From NCBI GenBank assembly GCA_946413695.1, contig CAMKLV010000001.1, forward strand, positions 58,562-122,561: a stretch of DNA of 64,000 bases, in the 5' to 3' direction. Shown here piece after piece: positions 53,648 through 61,934 of the stretch (the first letter of the stretch is position 1; the number at the start of each line of letters is the position of its first letter). The notes under the pieces were generated by a model. It did no database searches and was not told where the DNA came from. It saw nothing but the letters and a program-made list of their open reading frames with translations. Position numbers and translations under genes: made by a program. The stretch is from Firm-04 sp946413695. GTDB lineage: Bacteria; Bacillota; Clostridia; Oscillospirales; Ruminococcaceae.

Positions 53648-55696
53648 ATGAATGAACTCTATCAGCCAATCGAAACGCTTGCAGGCGTCGGCGAAAAACG
53701 AGCCGTCAAATATCATAAGCTCGGCATTGATACGCCCTATGATCTGCTGTTTCATTTTCCGCGCACCTATATCGACTATACAAATCCCGTCATGATCGCG
53801 GATGCGGAAAACGGCATCCCCTATGCAGTACGCTGCACCGTTGTCCAGAAGCTTGCAGTTGCGTTTGTCCGCAGAGGCTTCACGATCTACCGCGTTGTGG
53901 TCACAGACGGCTTAACTGATTTTCTGCTCGTATTCTATAACACCCCGTACACCTATCAGATGATGAAGCCCGGCGAGGAATATTATGCCTACGGCAAACT
54001 CACAGGCGGATTTCTGCGCCGTGAGATGCAGTCGCCGCAGGTGCAGAAAGTCGAGCATGCCATGCTGCTGCAGCCGGTCTATCCGCAGACAACCGGACTC
54101 ACCAGCCAGATGATGCGTACCAATATCCAGCGGTCACTGATGTATCTGGCACAGCAGCCCTTTGAGACAATGCCTGCCTCGCTCATGCAGGATTATCAGC
54201 TGATTCCGCTTGCAGATGCGCTGCGCGTTGTCCACAGACCGGAAAACGCAAAGGAACTCGAAGCCGCCAGACACCGTCTCGCGTTTGAGGAGCTGCTGCA
54301 GTTTCAGCTCGGCACCCTGATGATCAAACACCGCAGCAGCGGTCAGACCGGAACTGCCATGTCTCCGAAAACATCCATTCAGGATTTCTATGACAATCTG
54401 CCGTTCAGCCTGACCGGCGCACAGCAGAAGGCAATCCGAACAATCTGCAAAGACCTCTGTGCGCAGAAGCCGATGAACCGTCTGCTGCAGGGTGACGTCG
54501 GAAGCGGAAAAACCGCCGTCGCAGCCGCCGCAGCCGCATTCGCCGCTAAAAACGGCATGCAGACTGTCCTCATGGCACCGACCGAAATCCTCGCACAGCA
54601 ACATATGCAGACTATGACCGATTTTCTCGCGCCGATCGGCATCAAACCAGTTCTGCTGACAGGCTCCACAAAGGCAAAAGAAAAGCGTGAGATCAAAAAG
54701 CAGATCGCGGACGGCAGTGCTGCTGTTGTCATCGGTACACATGCCGTCATCCAGAAAGATATCGAGTTCCCGTCGCTCGGGCTTGTCATTACGGATGAGC
54801 AGCACCGCTTCGGTGTCGCGCAGCGCGCAGCCCTTGCAGAAAAGGGCGGCTATCCGCATAAGCTTGTCATGTCCGCGACACCGATCCCGCGCACACTGGC
54901 GCTCATTATCTACGGCGATCTGGATATCACGGTACTCGATGAAATGCCGAAGGGCAGGCTGCCGATCCAGACCTTTGCAGTCACCGGCGGCTACCGCGAG
55001 CGCGCCTACGGGTTTATCAAGGAGCATCTCGATGCGGGCGAACAGGCGTATCTGGTCTGCGCTATGATTGAGGAATCCGATACACTTGAAAATGTGCAGG
55101 CAGCGGAATCCTATGCCGAAACACTCAAGCACGGCGCATTCAGCGAATACCGCGTCGGACTGCTGCACGGCAAAATGAAGCCTGCGGAAAAAGAATCCGT
55201 TATGGCTGCAATGAAAGCGCATGAAATCGACCTGCTCGTCTGCACAACGGTTGTTGAAGTCGGTGTCGATGTTCCGAACGCAACACTGATTCTCATTGAA
55301 AACGCGGATAGATTCGGTCTTGCCCAGCTGCACCAGCTGCGCGGGCGCGTCGGCAGAGGAACCGTGCAGAGCTACTGCATCCTTGTGACGGACAGCAAGA
55401 ACGAGGATGCGCGCGAGCGGCTCAAGGTCATGAGCCGGACAACAAACGGCTTTGCAATCGCAGAAGAAGATCTGAAGCTGCGCGGTCCCGGCGATTTCTT
55501 CGGGCACGCACAGCACGGCATGCCTCCGCTGATGCAGGCAGCCTTCTGCAGCAACATGCCGCTGGTCTCAGAAACCCAGATGGCGGCAAAGCAGCTGTTG
55601 GAATCCGATCCCGAACTGAAGCGGCCGGAGCATCAGCCGCTGCGGACTGCGGTGCTGCAGCTCTTTGCGAAAAACGGCGAAAACGGGCTCAATTAA
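53648..55696 (+). CDS. recG: ATP-dependent DNA helicase RecG
   Basis: A 682-residue branch-migration helicase. It has an N-terminal wedge domain (about 60-150), Walker A LLQGDVGSGKTAVAAAA, the DEXH-type ITDEQHRFGVAQR, VMSATPIPRTLAL, and the C-terminal TRG motif region QLHQLRGRVGRGTVQSYC. It processes stalled forks and recombination intermediates. Nothing suggests it is unusual. Confidence 0.97.
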   Translation: MNELYQPIETLAGVGEKRAVKYHKLGIDTPYDLLFHFPRTYIDYTNPVMIADAENGIPYAVRCTVVQKLAVAFVRRGFTIYRVVVTDGLTDFLLVFYNTPYTYQMMKPGEEYYAYGKLTGGFLRREMQSPQVQKVEHAMLLQPVYPQTTGLTSQMMRTNIQRSLMYLAQQPFETMPASLMQDYQLIPLADALRVVHRPENAKELEAARHRLAFEELLQFQLGTLMIKHRSSGQTGTAMSPKTSIQDFYDNLPFSLTGAQQKAIRTICKDLCAQKPMNRLLQGDVGSGKTAVAAAAAAFAAKNGMQTVLMAPTEILAQQHMQTMTDFLAPIGIKPVLLTGSTKAKEKREIKKQIADGSAAVVIGTHAVIQKDIEFPSLGLVITDEQHRFGVAQRAALAEKGGYPHKLVMSATPIPRTLALIIYGDLDITVLDEMPKGRLPIQTFAVTGGYRERAYGFIKEHLDAGEQAYLVCAMIEESDTLENVQAAESYAETLKHGAFSEYRVGLLHGKMKPAEKESVMAAMKAHEIDLLVCTTVVEVGVDVPNATLILIENADRFGLAQLHQLRGRVGRGTVQSYCILVTDSKNEDARERLKVMSRTTNGFAIAEEDLKLRGPGDFFGHAQHGMPPLMQAAFCSNMPLVSETQMAAKQLLESDPELKRPEHQPLRTAVLQLFAKNGENGLN

Positions 55697-55806
55697 GTGT
55701 CAAGCACTCCCCTATCGCCGCAATCGGCTCTATTTGTTTAGATTTTACTACGGTTTTGATAGTTTCTGTGCATTTCGCCAAATCTCGATTTTTTTTCAAA
55801 ATCCTC

Positions 55807-55835
55807 TTGACTTTTTACTCTATTTGCGGTATAAT
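55807..55835 (+). promoter_or_regulatory. Promoter for the tRNA cluster
   Basis: TTGACT (55807-55812), 17 nt spacer, TATAAT (55830-55835). Confidence 0.83.
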
Positions 55836-55886
55836 AACAAAGTCGCCTGAGGGAAACGAAAAAAATTCCGAAAGGGCTGACGAAAT

Positions 55887-55961
55887 GGCCTGGTAGTTCA
55901 GTTGGTTTAGAACGCCGCCCTGTCACGGCGGAGGTCGTGGGTTCGAGCCCCATCCAGGTCG
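55887..55961 (+). tRNA. tRNA-Asp (GTC)
   Basis: Acceptor GGCCTGG pairs with CCAGGTC (one G-U), discriminator G, anticodon loop CTGTCAC. CCA is not encoded. Confidence 0.97.
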
Positions 55962-55964
55962 TAT

Positions 55965-56037
55965 GCCTCTTTAGCTCAGTTGGTAGAGCAGGGGACTGAA
56001 AATCCCCGTGTCGTTGGTTCGATTCCGACAGGAGGCA
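55965..56037 (+). tRNA. tRNA-Phe (GAA)
   Basis: Acceptor GCCTCTT pairs with AGGAGGC (one U-G), discriminator A, anticodon GAA in GGGGACTGAAAATCCCC. CCA is not encoded. It lies three bases behind tRNA-Asp. Confidence 0.97.
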
Positions 56038-56044
56038 TTCAAAT

Positions 56045-56117
56045 GCGGATTTAGCTCATCTGGTAGAGCGCCACCTTGCCAAGGTGGAGGTAGCGGGTTC
56101 GAGCCCCGTAATCCGCT
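56045..56117 (+). tRNA. tRNA-Gly (GCC)
   Basis: Acceptor GCGGATT pairs with AATCCGC, discriminator T, anticodon GCC in CCACCTTGCCAAGGTGG. CCA is not encoded. Confidence 0.97.
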
Positions 56118-56146
56118 TATCGCGGTTTGGAAATATCCTTATCGTG

Positions 56147-56182
56147 AAAAAAATCCGGAACCTTGTGTTCCGGATTTTTTGT
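56147..56182. terminator. Bidirectional terminator after the tRNA cluster
   Basis: AATCCGGAAC-type stem with flanking A and T runs (AAAAAAATCCGG and CCGGATTTTTT). It can serve the tRNAs and rlmA. Confidence 0.88.
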
Positions 56183-56190
56183 TTACTCCC

Positions 56191-57012
56191 CTATTTTTTC
56201 GGTTTACAAATCAGGATGCCGAAAGAGATCGTTGTAGTCAGAGATTCAATCGAATCAAGCTTTGCAATATCCTTTTCGGATGTCTTGTGAATATACGGCG
56301 TCATCGCGAACAGCGCCTTCAAATGCTCTGACGGCACAGTGATCGTATCGGTCAGTGATTCATAAGCATCGAGCACAAAGCCTTCCGGCGCTTCTGTGAC
56401 CGGCTTGTTCTCATACGGCTGCTCATAGACTGCCTGCTTGAGCTCCCAGAGATGCTTTTCCAGCGGAATCACGCGGAGCAGAATGCCGTCCGGTTTCAGG
56501 ATTCGCAGAAACTCCGCGGGCTCACAGGGTGCAAAGAGGTTCAGGATACAGTCACAGCTGTGATCCGCAGCCGGCAAATGATTCACCGATGCGACTGCCC
56601 AGTCAGCATCTGGAATTCCCTGCTGCTTTGCACGTACAGCCGCAAACCGCAGTATATCCGGCGAGATATCCACACCGCAGAGCGAAGCCTGACAGCCGCT
56701 TTCACGCAGTGCAGCCGTCACAGCGCACGAATACCAGCCTTCCCCGCAGCCGACATCCATGATCTGCTGCGGCTTTTTTGTCAGTGTGAGCGCACAGATG
56801 CAGTCGAGCAGCTTCTGATAGTATCCGGCATTGAGAAAGGCCTGCCGCGCCTTTGCCATTTCTGCATCATCTCCGCGCTGACGGCGGCTCTGACGCTGCA
56901 GCAGATTGACATATCCGGATTTCGCACGGTCAAAGCTGTGCCCCTTCTTACAGATGTACCGTTTCGGTTCAGGCGTCAGTTCTCCGCCGCATACGGGACA
57001 AATCAAATTCAT
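56191..57012 (-). CDS. rlmA: 23S rRNA (guanine-N1)-methyltransferase RlmA-like
   Basis: A 273-residue methyltransferase. The N-terminal zinc ribbon has CPVCGGEL and YICKKGHSFDRAKSGYVNLL. The SAM site is IMDVGCGEGWYS, followed by a GVDISPDILRFA segment. The fold and zinc head match RlmA(I)/TlrB enzymes that methylate G745 or G748 of 23S rRNA. ATG at 57012 is about 11 bases after AGGAG. It lies behind the lar operon, separated by a terminator. Confidence 0.92.
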   Translation of the reverse strand: MNLICPVCGGELTPEPKRYICKKGHSFDRAKSGYVNLLQRQSRRQRGDDAEMAKARQAFLNAGYYQKLLDCICALTLTKKPQQIMDVGCGEGWYSCAVTAALRESGCQASLCGVDISPDILRFAAVRAKQQGIPDADWAVASVNHLPAADHSCDCILNLFAPCEPAEFLRILKPDGILLRVIPLEKHLWELKQAVYEQPYENKPVTEAPEGFVLDAYESLTDTITVPSEHLKALFAMTPYIHKTSEKDIAKLDSIESLTTTISFGILICKPKK

Positions 57013-57035
57013 TTGATAATCAACTCCTGTCATGG

Positions 57036-57072
57036 AAAAGCAGTACAGAGCACAAGTTCTGTACTGCTTTTT
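57036..57072 (-). terminator. Terminator of the lar operon
   Basis: A 14 bp stem (AAAAGCAGTACAGA with TCTGTACTGCTTTT); on the minus strand it is followed by TTCC, so it may read through weakly into rlmA. Confidence 0.7.
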
Positions 57073-57077
57073 ATGGT

Positions 57078-57947
57078 TTAGTCAAGCGGCACAATCACAT
57101 AATGCCGTGTGCCGAGACCGTGCTGTTCAGCCGCCTCAGCTGTATGGATCGCATTGCGGGAATCCATGCGTTCGATCAGCGCAGCCTTGCCCGGATCGTC
57201 CGCATTCTTGACCGCGTCATAGCACGCCCAATCCACAGCAACCGGATCAAGAGAAGCAAAAATGCCGAGATCAGCCATTTCCGGTTCTGCCGGATTGCTG
57301 TCACAGTCGCAGTCTACGGAAAGGCGGTTCGCAACGTTGATATAGACAATGTTCTCCGCGCCCATGTAGTCAATCACTGCGGAATCCGCATCCGCCATGC
57401 TTTCAAGGAACGAATCATGATCCGCAGACCAGATCTTTTCGACATCACCGGCGCCGTGAATATTCGCTTTGCCGTGTGATGACGCCACACCGATCGACAT
57501 ATTCTTCAGCGCGCCGCCGAAGCCGCCCATCATGTGACCCTTGAAATGCGAGAGCATCAGCATCGAGTCATAATTCTGCAGATGCGTGCCGACGAAGTTC
57601 TGTGCGATATGGAACGGCTCGCGAACCGGAATCGCCATTTCGCCTTCCTCATCCATAATATCACAGGGGGCAATGTCAAGGAAACCGTGATCCTTAATCG
57701 CCTGCCAGTGATCCTTCGCGTTGCTGCGCGGTCCGCCGTATGCAGTGTTGCACTCGACAATTGTGCCGTTCAGCTCCTGCACAAGCGGCGCAATCAGCTT
57801 CGGATTCAGATAATTGTGTCCGCCGGGCTCTCCGGATGAAATCTTGACGGCGACCTTGCCTTTCAGCGTCACACCGAGTGCATGATAAATCTTCTGCAGC
57901 GATTCCGCGGTGATACACTTGGTAAAATAGACTTTTGCCCGCTCCAT
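57078..57947 (-). CDS. DUF362 family protein, last gene of the lar operon
   Basis: A 289-residue protein with the DUF362 core: VAVKISSGEPGGHNYLNPKL, VECNTAYGGPRS, and KGHMMGGFGGALKNMSIGVA. It has no CxxCxxC ferredoxin set, unlike many longer DUF362 proteins. Several conserved histidines and lysines could bind a cofactor or metal. It starts one base before the larC end, with AGGAGG inside larC. Being in the NPN cofactor operon, it may be a user of that cofactor or a helper. That is inference. Confidence 0.84.
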   Translation of the reverse strand: MERAKVYFTKCITAESLQKIYHALGVTLKGKVAVKISSGEPGGHNYLNPKLIAPLVQELNGTIVECNTAYGGPRSNAKDHWQAIKDHGFLDIAPCDIMDEEGEMAIPVREPFHIAQNFVGTHLQNYDSMLMLSHFKGHMMGGFGGALKNMSIGVASSHGKANIHGAGDVEKIWSADHDSFLESMADADSAVIDYMGAENIVYINVANRLSVDCDCDSNPAEPEMADLGIFASLDPVAVDWACYDAVKNADDPGKAALIERMDSRNAIHTAEAAEQHGLGTRHYVIVPLD

Positions 57948-57948
57948 A

Positions 57949-59283
57949 TCACGATTCCTCCTTTTCCAGTTCTGCACGGACCTCACGGAGCGTCAGTCCG
58001 TGTTCTCTTGCAATCTTTGCCAGATCGTCATATTCCGGCTTGGATTTTGTCACGCCGAAGCCGCACACTGTTTTTGTCCGCACTGCGCCGTATTTCGTTT
58101 GCTTTTCATTCACATTGCGTTCAAGTGTAAAGCGCTCGCAGAGATGTGTCCGCACACCGATCGTCGATGTATGGCGGAAAATGAGACCGAGCATCTCCTG
58201 CCGCTGCGATTCTGTGCAGAGACAGACCAGCATCACGCCGGGACGGCTCTTTTTCATTGTGACAGGAACCGTGAAAACCTCGCGCGCACCAGCCTCCAGC
58301 AGAACCTCCTGTGCAAAGCCGAGCTCCTCCCCTGTCATGTCATCGACATTGCAGACAAGCTCGACGATCTGTTCCGGCGCCTCCTGTGTTTCACCGAGAA
58401 ACGCGCGGACAGCATTCAGCTGCTCAAATTGCTTTTTGCCGAAACCGTATCCGATTTGTTCGGTTTGCATCACCGGCATCGGGACAAACGCATCCGCGAA
58501 ATGCCGCAGCAGTGCCGCACCGGTCGGCGTGCAGAGCTCGCCTTCCACTGCGCCGCCATAGCAAGGAATCCCCTGCAGGATATGCGCCGTTGCAGGTGCA
58601 GGAACCGGCAGAACGCCGTGCGCACAGCGAACAAATCCGCTGCCGACATGCACCGGAGACGCAAGAATCCTGTCCGGATGCAGCATCTCAATCAGCAGGC
58701 AGACGCCGACAATATCCGCAATCGCATCCAGCGTGCCGACCTCGTGAAAATGAATCTCAGAGACCGGTCTGCCGTGTGCGTGGCTTTCCGCCTCAGCAAT
58801 CAGCTGATAGACCGCCAGCGCATGCTGCTTCACAGATTCCGAAACAGGCAGCGCTGTGATCTTTTCTGTGATATCCTGAACGGATGCATGGTGATGATGC
58901 CCGTGGTGATGCTCATGATCGTGGTGATCATGTTCGTGGTGGTCATGTTCGCCATGACCATGTTCGTCATGACCATGTTCGTCATGACCATGTTCGTCAT
59001 GACCATGCTCGTGATGATGCGCATGTTCATGGTGATCGTGATCAGAATGATGATGCATATGCACATCCTGCGATTCTTCCTCCCCGCCATGGATGACAAC
59101 ATGCATCTGTGTGCCGGTGATGCCGAGCTTCTGCGTTTTCTCCGCAGAAACCGAAACACCTGCAAGACCAAGCGCATTCATCTGCGCGAGAAACGCCTCG
59201 CAGTCAGGCAGAAGCTCCAGCAGTGCAGCGGTCAGCATATCGCCCGCAGCACCCATGCTGCATTCAAGATATAGTGTTCTCAT
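57949..59283 (-). CDS. larC: Nickel insertion protein LarC
   Basis: A 444-residue protein that inserts nickel into the pyridinium dithiocarboxylate pincer. The N-terminal LYLECSMGAAGDMLTAALLE, a long His-rich stretch at 75-132, EIHFHEVGTLDAIADIVGV, ELCTPTGAALL, and the C-terminal LVCNVDDMTGEEL all fit. It is encoded as one continuous frame, unlike the Lactobacillus plantarum gene, which needs a frameshift. It overlaps larB by 20 bp and ends next to DUF362. Confidence 0.95.
   Translation of the reverse strand: MRTLYLECSMGAAGDMLTAALLELLPDCEAFLAQMNALGLAGVSVSAEKTQKLGITGTQMHVVIHGGEEESQDVHMHHHSDHDHHEHAHHHEHGHDEHGHDEHGHDEHGHGEHDHHEHDHHDHEHHHGHHHHASVQDITEKITALPVSESVKQHALAVYQLIAEAESHAHGRPVSEIHFHEVGTLDAIADIVGVCLLIEMLHPDRILASPVHVGSGFVRCAHGVLPVPAPATAHILQGIPCYGGAVEGELCTPTGAALLRHFADAFVPMPVMQTEQIGYGFGKKQFEQLNAVRAFLGETQEAPEQIVELVCNVDDMTGEELGFAQEVLLEAGAREVFTVPVTMKKSRPGVMLVCLCTESQRQEMLGLIFRHTSTIGVRTHLCERFTLERNVNEKQTKYGAVRTKTVCGFGVTKSKPEYDDLAKIAREHGLTLREVRAELEKEES
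58953..59012 (-). repeat. Four 15-bp tandem units inside larC encoding Gly-His-Asp-Glu-His
   Basis: Unit catgaccatgttcgt begins at 58953, 58968 and 58983, with a one-base variant at 58998. Identical units suggest recent slippage in the His-rich nickel-binding region. Confidence 0.9.
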
Positions 59284-60037
59284 TCAGTCCTCCGATGTGG
59301 TTGATCTGGCTTGCCTGATAGCCCGCACCGAATCCGTTGTCGATGTTCACAACGCTGACGCCGCTCGCGCAGGAGTTCAGCATAGACAGCAGCGCGGATA
59401 CGCCGCCGAATGCCGCTCCGTATCCGACGCTTGTCGGCACAGCGATCACCGGACAGTCCGCGAGCCCGCCGATCACGCTTGCCAGCGCACCCTCCATACC
59501 CGCAACCGCAACAATCACAGACGCAGACATGATTTCATCCATGTGCGCAAGCAGACGGTGCAGTCCGGAGACACCGACGTCATAGAGCCGAATCACGCGG
59601 TTGCCGAGCACTTCGGCAGTAAATGCTGCCTCCTCAGCCACCGGCTGATCGCTTGTGCCGCCGGTCGCTATAACAATGCTGCCGTGGCCGGACGGCTCCG
59701 GCATTTCACCGATCAGACCGATCTGACCGGTCTCATGATAATGAAACGGTACAGCCGCCGAAACAGCATCCGCTTTCTCCGGCGAGATGCGCGTTATCAG
59801 AATCCGGCTCTGCCCGTGCTGCTGCATTGCCTGCACAATCCCGATGATCTGCTCCGCAGTCTTGCCGGCGCCGTAAATCACTTCCGGAACACCCTGCCGT
59901 AATCCGCGGTGCAGATCAATCTTCGCATAGTCAAGATCGGCAAACGGCGCCTGCTTGAGCGTCAGCAAAGCCTGCTCAGGCGTAATCTCATGTGCGGCAA
60001 CCGCCTGAAGCAACGAGAAAATCTCCTGCTTATCCAT
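59264..60037 (-). CDS. larB: Pyridinium-3,5-biscarboxylic acid mononucleotide synthase LarB
   Basis: A 257-residue enzyme that carboxylates and hydrolyses nicotinic acid adenine dinucleotide in NPN synthesis. ITPEQALLTLKQAPFADLDYA and DLHRGLRQGVPEVIYGAGKT open it. IVIATGGTSDQPVAEEA, EIMSASVIVAVAGMEGAL and VIAVPTSVGYGAAFGG follow, in the PurE-like fold. It overlaps genes on both sides (8 bp and 20 bp). Confidence 0.95.
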   Translation of the reverse strand: MDKQEIFSLLQAVAAHEITPEQALLTLKQAPFADLDYAKIDLHRGLRQGVPEVIYGAGKTAEQIIGIVQAMQQHGQSRILITRISPEKADAVSAAVPFHYHETGQIGLIGEMPEPSGHGSIVIATGGTSDQPVAEEAAFTAEVLGNRVIRLYDVGVSGLHRLLAHMDEIMSASVIVAVAGMEGALASVIGGLADCPVIAVPTSVGYGAAFGGVSALLSMLNSCASGVSVVNIDNGFGAGYQASQINHIGGLNENTIS

Positions 60038-60350
60038 TGTTCTTTTTCAGGAGCACACTGTGTACCGTACCGGTCGGATCCTTGACCAGCACGATTGCCA
60101 GCCAGATCACCAACCCCAGTGCGACAACAGAAAGCCCCAGATAGCTGTCATTGAGCATGTCAGCAGCAGCCGGCGTAAAGAATGCTGCACGGAGCTCGAG
60201 ATACTCCGCAGCCGCATCGACAAGCCACATCAGCGACGCACCCCAGAACATCAGTGCAAGCGTTCCGATTTTCAGGCGGCGCGCCTTTTCACTGGTATAC
60301 CAGATCACGGTTGCTGCAACAGCGGCAAGACATGAAATCAAAAGCGTCAT
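60030..60350 (-). CDS. Small membrane protein B of the lar operon, 106 aa
   Basis: Three hydrophobic helices: about 3-18, 31-45 and 75-93. Between the last two are acidic and aromatic residues (LMWLVDAAAEYLELRAAFF, then a TPAAADMLNDSYLG loop). I do not know a family function. ATG at 60350 follows GGAGG and overlaps the upstream stop by four bases (ATGA); its own stop overlaps larB. So it is strictly co-translated with protein A and larB, and the two probably form one membrane complex. Confidence 0.8.
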   Translation of the reverse strand: MTLLISCLAAVAATVIWYTSEKARRLKIGTLALMFWGASLMWLVDAAAEYLELRAAFFTPAAADMLNDSYLGLSVVALGLVIWLAIVLVKDPTGTVHSVLLKKNNG

Positions 60351-60739
60351 GACTGTGCCTCCGCATGCATCGGGAGCGCAGTCTTTTTGCGCTTCTGCAT
60401 CCGGCTGACCACCGCGCACATACATCCCCAGACAGCCGTGACAAGCAACGCCATCGCGACGCCGGATGTCGCCATTTCACGGAACATCGCCGCACGTTCT
60501 GCAGCATCCGCAGCGGCAGTCAGGAACGGGAAGAACGGTGTCACTTCACCGTGCCAGATATGCTCAAATGCGAGCAGCGCAGAACCGCCCCAGAGCAGCT
60601 TGTTCAGCCAGCCCAGCTTCTCAGAAAGCGGGATTGCGGCGGTATCGCCTGCGGGAGCAGCTGCTTCGTGTTTCTTCACACATTTTGCTGCGATTGTCGT
60701 GACGATCGCCTCAGTTGTCGGTACAATAAAACATGCCAT
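60347..60739 (-). CDS. Small membrane protein A of the lar operon, 130 aa
   Basis: A 130-residue protein with two hydrophobic helices (about 45-60 and 92-110). A His/Glu-rich junction LLAFEHIWHGEVTPFFPF lies between them, with HxxH as a possible metal ligand pair. The N-terminus MACFIVPTTEAIVTTIAAK is amphipathic. The C-terminus is basic. No known function. Strong AAGGAGG precedes the ATG at 60739. It lies 17 bp behind larE and overlaps protein B. Confidence 0.8.
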   Translation of the reverse strand: MACFIVPTTEAIVTTIAAKCVKKHEAAAPAGDTAAIPLSEKLGWLNKLLWGGSALLAFEHIWHGEVTPFFPFLTAAADAAERAAMFREMATSGVAMALLVTAVWGCMCAVVSRMQKRKKTALPMHAEAQS

Positions 60740-60755
60740 AGTTATATCCTCCTTA

Positions 60756-61586
60756 TTATATGCCGTTTCCGGCATGAATACCATTGTTCAGCGCCTCATT
60801 CAGGCTGCCGGTGCGGTAGCCGTTCAGATCAAGGCAGACATAGCGGAAACCGATTGTTTTCAATTTCGCAGTCACCTGCTCACCTTCAGAAACCATACGT
60901 TCAAAATCATCGGGCAGCACTTCAATGCGTGCAATATCGCCGTGAATCCGAACACGAACCTGCCGGAAACCGAAATCGAGCAAAAATCGCTCTGCCTGTT
61001 CCGCCATGCCGAGATTCTCTGCTGTGATCAGATCCCCATACGGGATGCGGGATGCAAGGCAGGCAAAGGATGGCTTCTCCCATGTGGGAAGCCCCATTTC
61101 CTTTGAGAGCAGGCGGATCTCCTGTTTGGTCAGTGAGACCTCGCGCAGCGGGCTGCAAATGCCGAGCTCCGCAATCGCCTGCATGCCGGGGCGGTAATCT
61201 CCGAGATCATCCAGATTGGATCCCTCTGCAATGCAGCTGATCCCGTTTTGTGCGGCGATCTGCTGAATCTGACTGAAAATCAAGCGCTTGCACAGATAGC
61301 AGCGGTTCGGCGGATTCTGTATAATATTCGTATCATGCAGTACATCCGCATGAAATACGATCTGCCGGATTCCGCGGTTTCTGCTGAATTCCGCAGCATC
61401 GGATTGTTCACGGCGCGGAAAGAATGCAGAATCTGCTGTCACCGCAATGACACGTTCGCCTAACACAGCATGTGCAGCGGCAAGTAAAAACGTCGAATCC
61501 ACACCGCCGGAGAAAGCAACCGCAGCACTTTCGTAAGACCGCAGCAGCGTCTCGAGCGCATGATATTTCCGGTGCGCATCATTCAT
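60756..61586 (-). CDS. larE: ATP-dependent sulfur transferase LarE
   Basis: A 276-residue PP-loop enzyme that adds sulfur to the NPN precursor. The ATP motif is SGGVDST at 26-32. Cysteines C96 and C99 (RCYLCK) plus C176 (FACLASRIPYG) form a three-cysteine set. In Lactobacillus LarE the cysteine at this last place is sacrificed. Enzymes with three cysteines can instead hold an iron-sulfur cluster and turn over, as known for Thermotoga. This one may belong to the cluster type. First gene of the lar operon. Confidence 0.93.
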   Translation of the reverse strand: MNDAHRKYHALETLLRSYESAAVAFSGGVDSTFLLAAAHAVLGERVIAVTADSAFFPRREQSDAAEFSRNRGIRQIVFHADVLHDTNIIQNPPNRCYLCKRLIFSQIQQIAAQNGISCIAEGSNLDDLGDYRPGMQAIAELGICSPLREVSLTKQEIRLLSKEMGLPTWEKPSFACLASRIPYGDLITAENLGMAEQAERFLLDFGFRQVRVRIHGDIARIEVLPDDFERMVSEGEQVTAKLKTIGFRYVCLDLNGYRTGSLNEALNNGIHAGNGI

Positions 61587-61605
61587 AGAATCACCCCATG
61601 ATAAA

Positions 61606-61634
61606 AGTATAGCATATTATCATGAAAAAGTCAA
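61606..61634 (-). promoter_or_regulatory. Promoter for the lar operon
   Basis: Minus-strand TTGACT (61629-61634), 17 nt spacer, TATACT (61606-61611), followed by GGGGTGATTCT and the larE ATG. Confidence 0.8.
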
Positions 61635-61761
61635 TTTCATCCTGCATATTTCTCATATTTCTGCCAATCATATACATCGAAAGCGGCAGCACGCCGCTCA
61701 GACCGGTGGCGGGAATCCGCATCGCGCCGGTCTGCCTCCGTCGCGGAATATGGTGAACGAA

Positions 61762-61899
61762 ATGAAAGATCAGAATGCACCGCTTTGGCGAAACGGTCAG
61801 ACGCCTTCCTCAAGCGATCAGTCCGGCACACAGAATGACGCAGAGCGTCAGGCTCAGCAGCAGAACCAGAAAAGCGAACAGAACAAGCGCAGCCACTAA
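61762..61899 (+). CDS. Candidate small Gln/Ser-rich protein, 45 aa (uncertain)
   Basis: An ATG five bases after GGTGA opens a frame MKDQNAPLWRNGQTPSSSDQ that continues Gln/Asn/Lys-rich to a TAA. It ends just before a hairpin. No promoter is seen on plus. Both strands are open here in other frames, so this may not be a gene. It is the best-supported of three overlapping candidates in the stretch 61635-61957. Confidence 0.3.
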   Translation: MKDQNAPLWRNGQTPSSSDQSGTQNDAERQAQQQNQKSEQNKRSH

Positions 61900-61934
61900 A
61901 AAGAACAGCACACGCCGAATACGCGTGTGCTGTT
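61898..61934 (-). terminator. Terminator of serC-serA
   Basis: A perfect 12 bp stem (61904-61915 with 61923-61934), then TTCTTTTT on the minus strand, 24 bp past the serA stop. Confidence 0.88.

Noticed and set aside
58953..59012. Possible CRISPR array
   Set aside because: Fifteen-base units without spacers, inside larC and in frame.
61637..61831. A 64-aa Arg-rich minus-strand frame
   Set aside because: Starts at a GTG without a ribosome site, has biased Arg/Ser/Ala composition, and no promoter is seen for it; not enough to call a gene.
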